Below are positions 63,944 to 64,000 of a stretch of DNA of 64,000 nucleotides, piece after piece. Within the stretch, counting starts at the first letter, position 1. Every line of letters begins with the position of its first letter. This DNA comes from Methanococcoides vulcani (GTDB lineage Archaea; Halobacteriota; Methanosarcinia; Methanosarcinales; Methanosarcinaceae), in the NCBI RefSeq assembly GCF_900111645.1, contig NZ_FOHQ01000004.1:124001-188000 (forward strand), in the 5' to 3' direction. A program made the position numbers and the translations under genes. Under the pieces are notes generated by a model. That model was not told the origin of the DNA. It searched no databases and was given only the letters and a program-made list of their open reading frames with translations.

Positions 63944-64000
63944 TTACTTTTCACCTCTTCAGTTGAGCGAAGGTATCTATAATGATTAATCATTTATAAC
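63944..64000 (-). promoter_or_regulatory. Promoter region of the winged-helix gene
   Basis: On the minus strand GAGGTGA lies 7-13 nt before the start and TATA-like TTATAAATGA is at about 63989-63998, giving a leader of 20-30 nt. Confidence 0.45.

Noticed and set aside
1-64000. tRNA, rRNA and CRISPR arrays
   Set aside because: I looked for T-loop words in intergenic DNA and for regularly spaced repeats and found none; the 18-bp array at 13.4 kb has no spacers.

Overview
The window comes from a methylotrophic methanogenic archaeon of the family Methanosarcinaceae, most likely Methanococcoides or a close relative such as Methanolobus. The evidence is an archaeal exosome/ribosome superoperon, methenyl-H4MPT cyclohydrolase (mch), methanogenesis marker proteins 9 and 12, an MsvR-type V4R regulator, wyosine enzyme Taw2, and a non-pyrrolysine MttB-family methyltransferase with corrinoid proteins and BCCT betaine transporters. 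A TRAM-domain protein next to a DEAD-box helicase with a basic tail recalls cold-adapted Methanococcoides. Intergenic DNA is AT-rich. Every intact CDS I checked ends in TAA or TGA. The only TAG found inside an otherwise intact frame lies in the middle of a phenylacetate-CoA ligase, as expected if UAG is read as pyrrolysine.

Layout. 1-5.0 kb: informational superoperon (Rrp4, Rrp41, Rrp42, L37Ae, RpoP, Brix, Pcc1, prefoldin beta, DHH phosphoesterase). 5.0-13.3 kb: amber-containing PaaK plus ACT protein, marker protein 12, nitrilase-like hydrolase, a coupled mmp9-CitG-DUF447-deaminase run, and a TPR protein. 13.3-17.2 kb: an 18-bp tandem repeat, a large PAS/GAF sensor and an exported protein. 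17.7-21.6 kb: translation cluster (L7Ae, S28e, L24e, Ndk, aIF5B, S6e). 21.7-25.4 kb: a coiled-coil protein, a decapitated AAA+ ATPase abutting a truncated zinc-ribbon gene, and a membrane-anchored TPR protein. 25.5-34.6 kb: MATE transporter, first BCCT carrier, gamma-carbonic-anhydrase-like protein with a RimK remnant behind it, a second PAS/GAF sensor and a membrane sensor kinase. 35-40.4 kb: glycine betaine utilisation locus. 40.7-52 kb: EamA transporter, thioredoxin-like protein, acyl-CoA synthetase/thioesterase/XRE-cupin operon, Trm1, DUF2110, MsvR, Taw2, DUF2124 and Mch. 52-64 kb: small remnants, a membrane protein, a MarR-like/COG1361/FtsX/LolD operon, TRAM and DEAD-box genes, LrgAB, a PAS histidine kinase and a small winged-helix gene.

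How it fits together. The betaine locus would import glycine betaine through BCCT carriers, demethylate it with the MttB-family enzyme and pass the methyl group through a corrinoid protein to coenzyme M and methanogenesis. Mch and the marker proteins serve the core pathway, and MsvR probably links expression to redox state. The accessory parts (23, 29-35, 52-53 and 61-64 kb) carry truncated genes and short dispersed repeats, including direct repeats on both sides of each of the two histidine kinase genes. This suggests repeated rearrangement of sensory genes.
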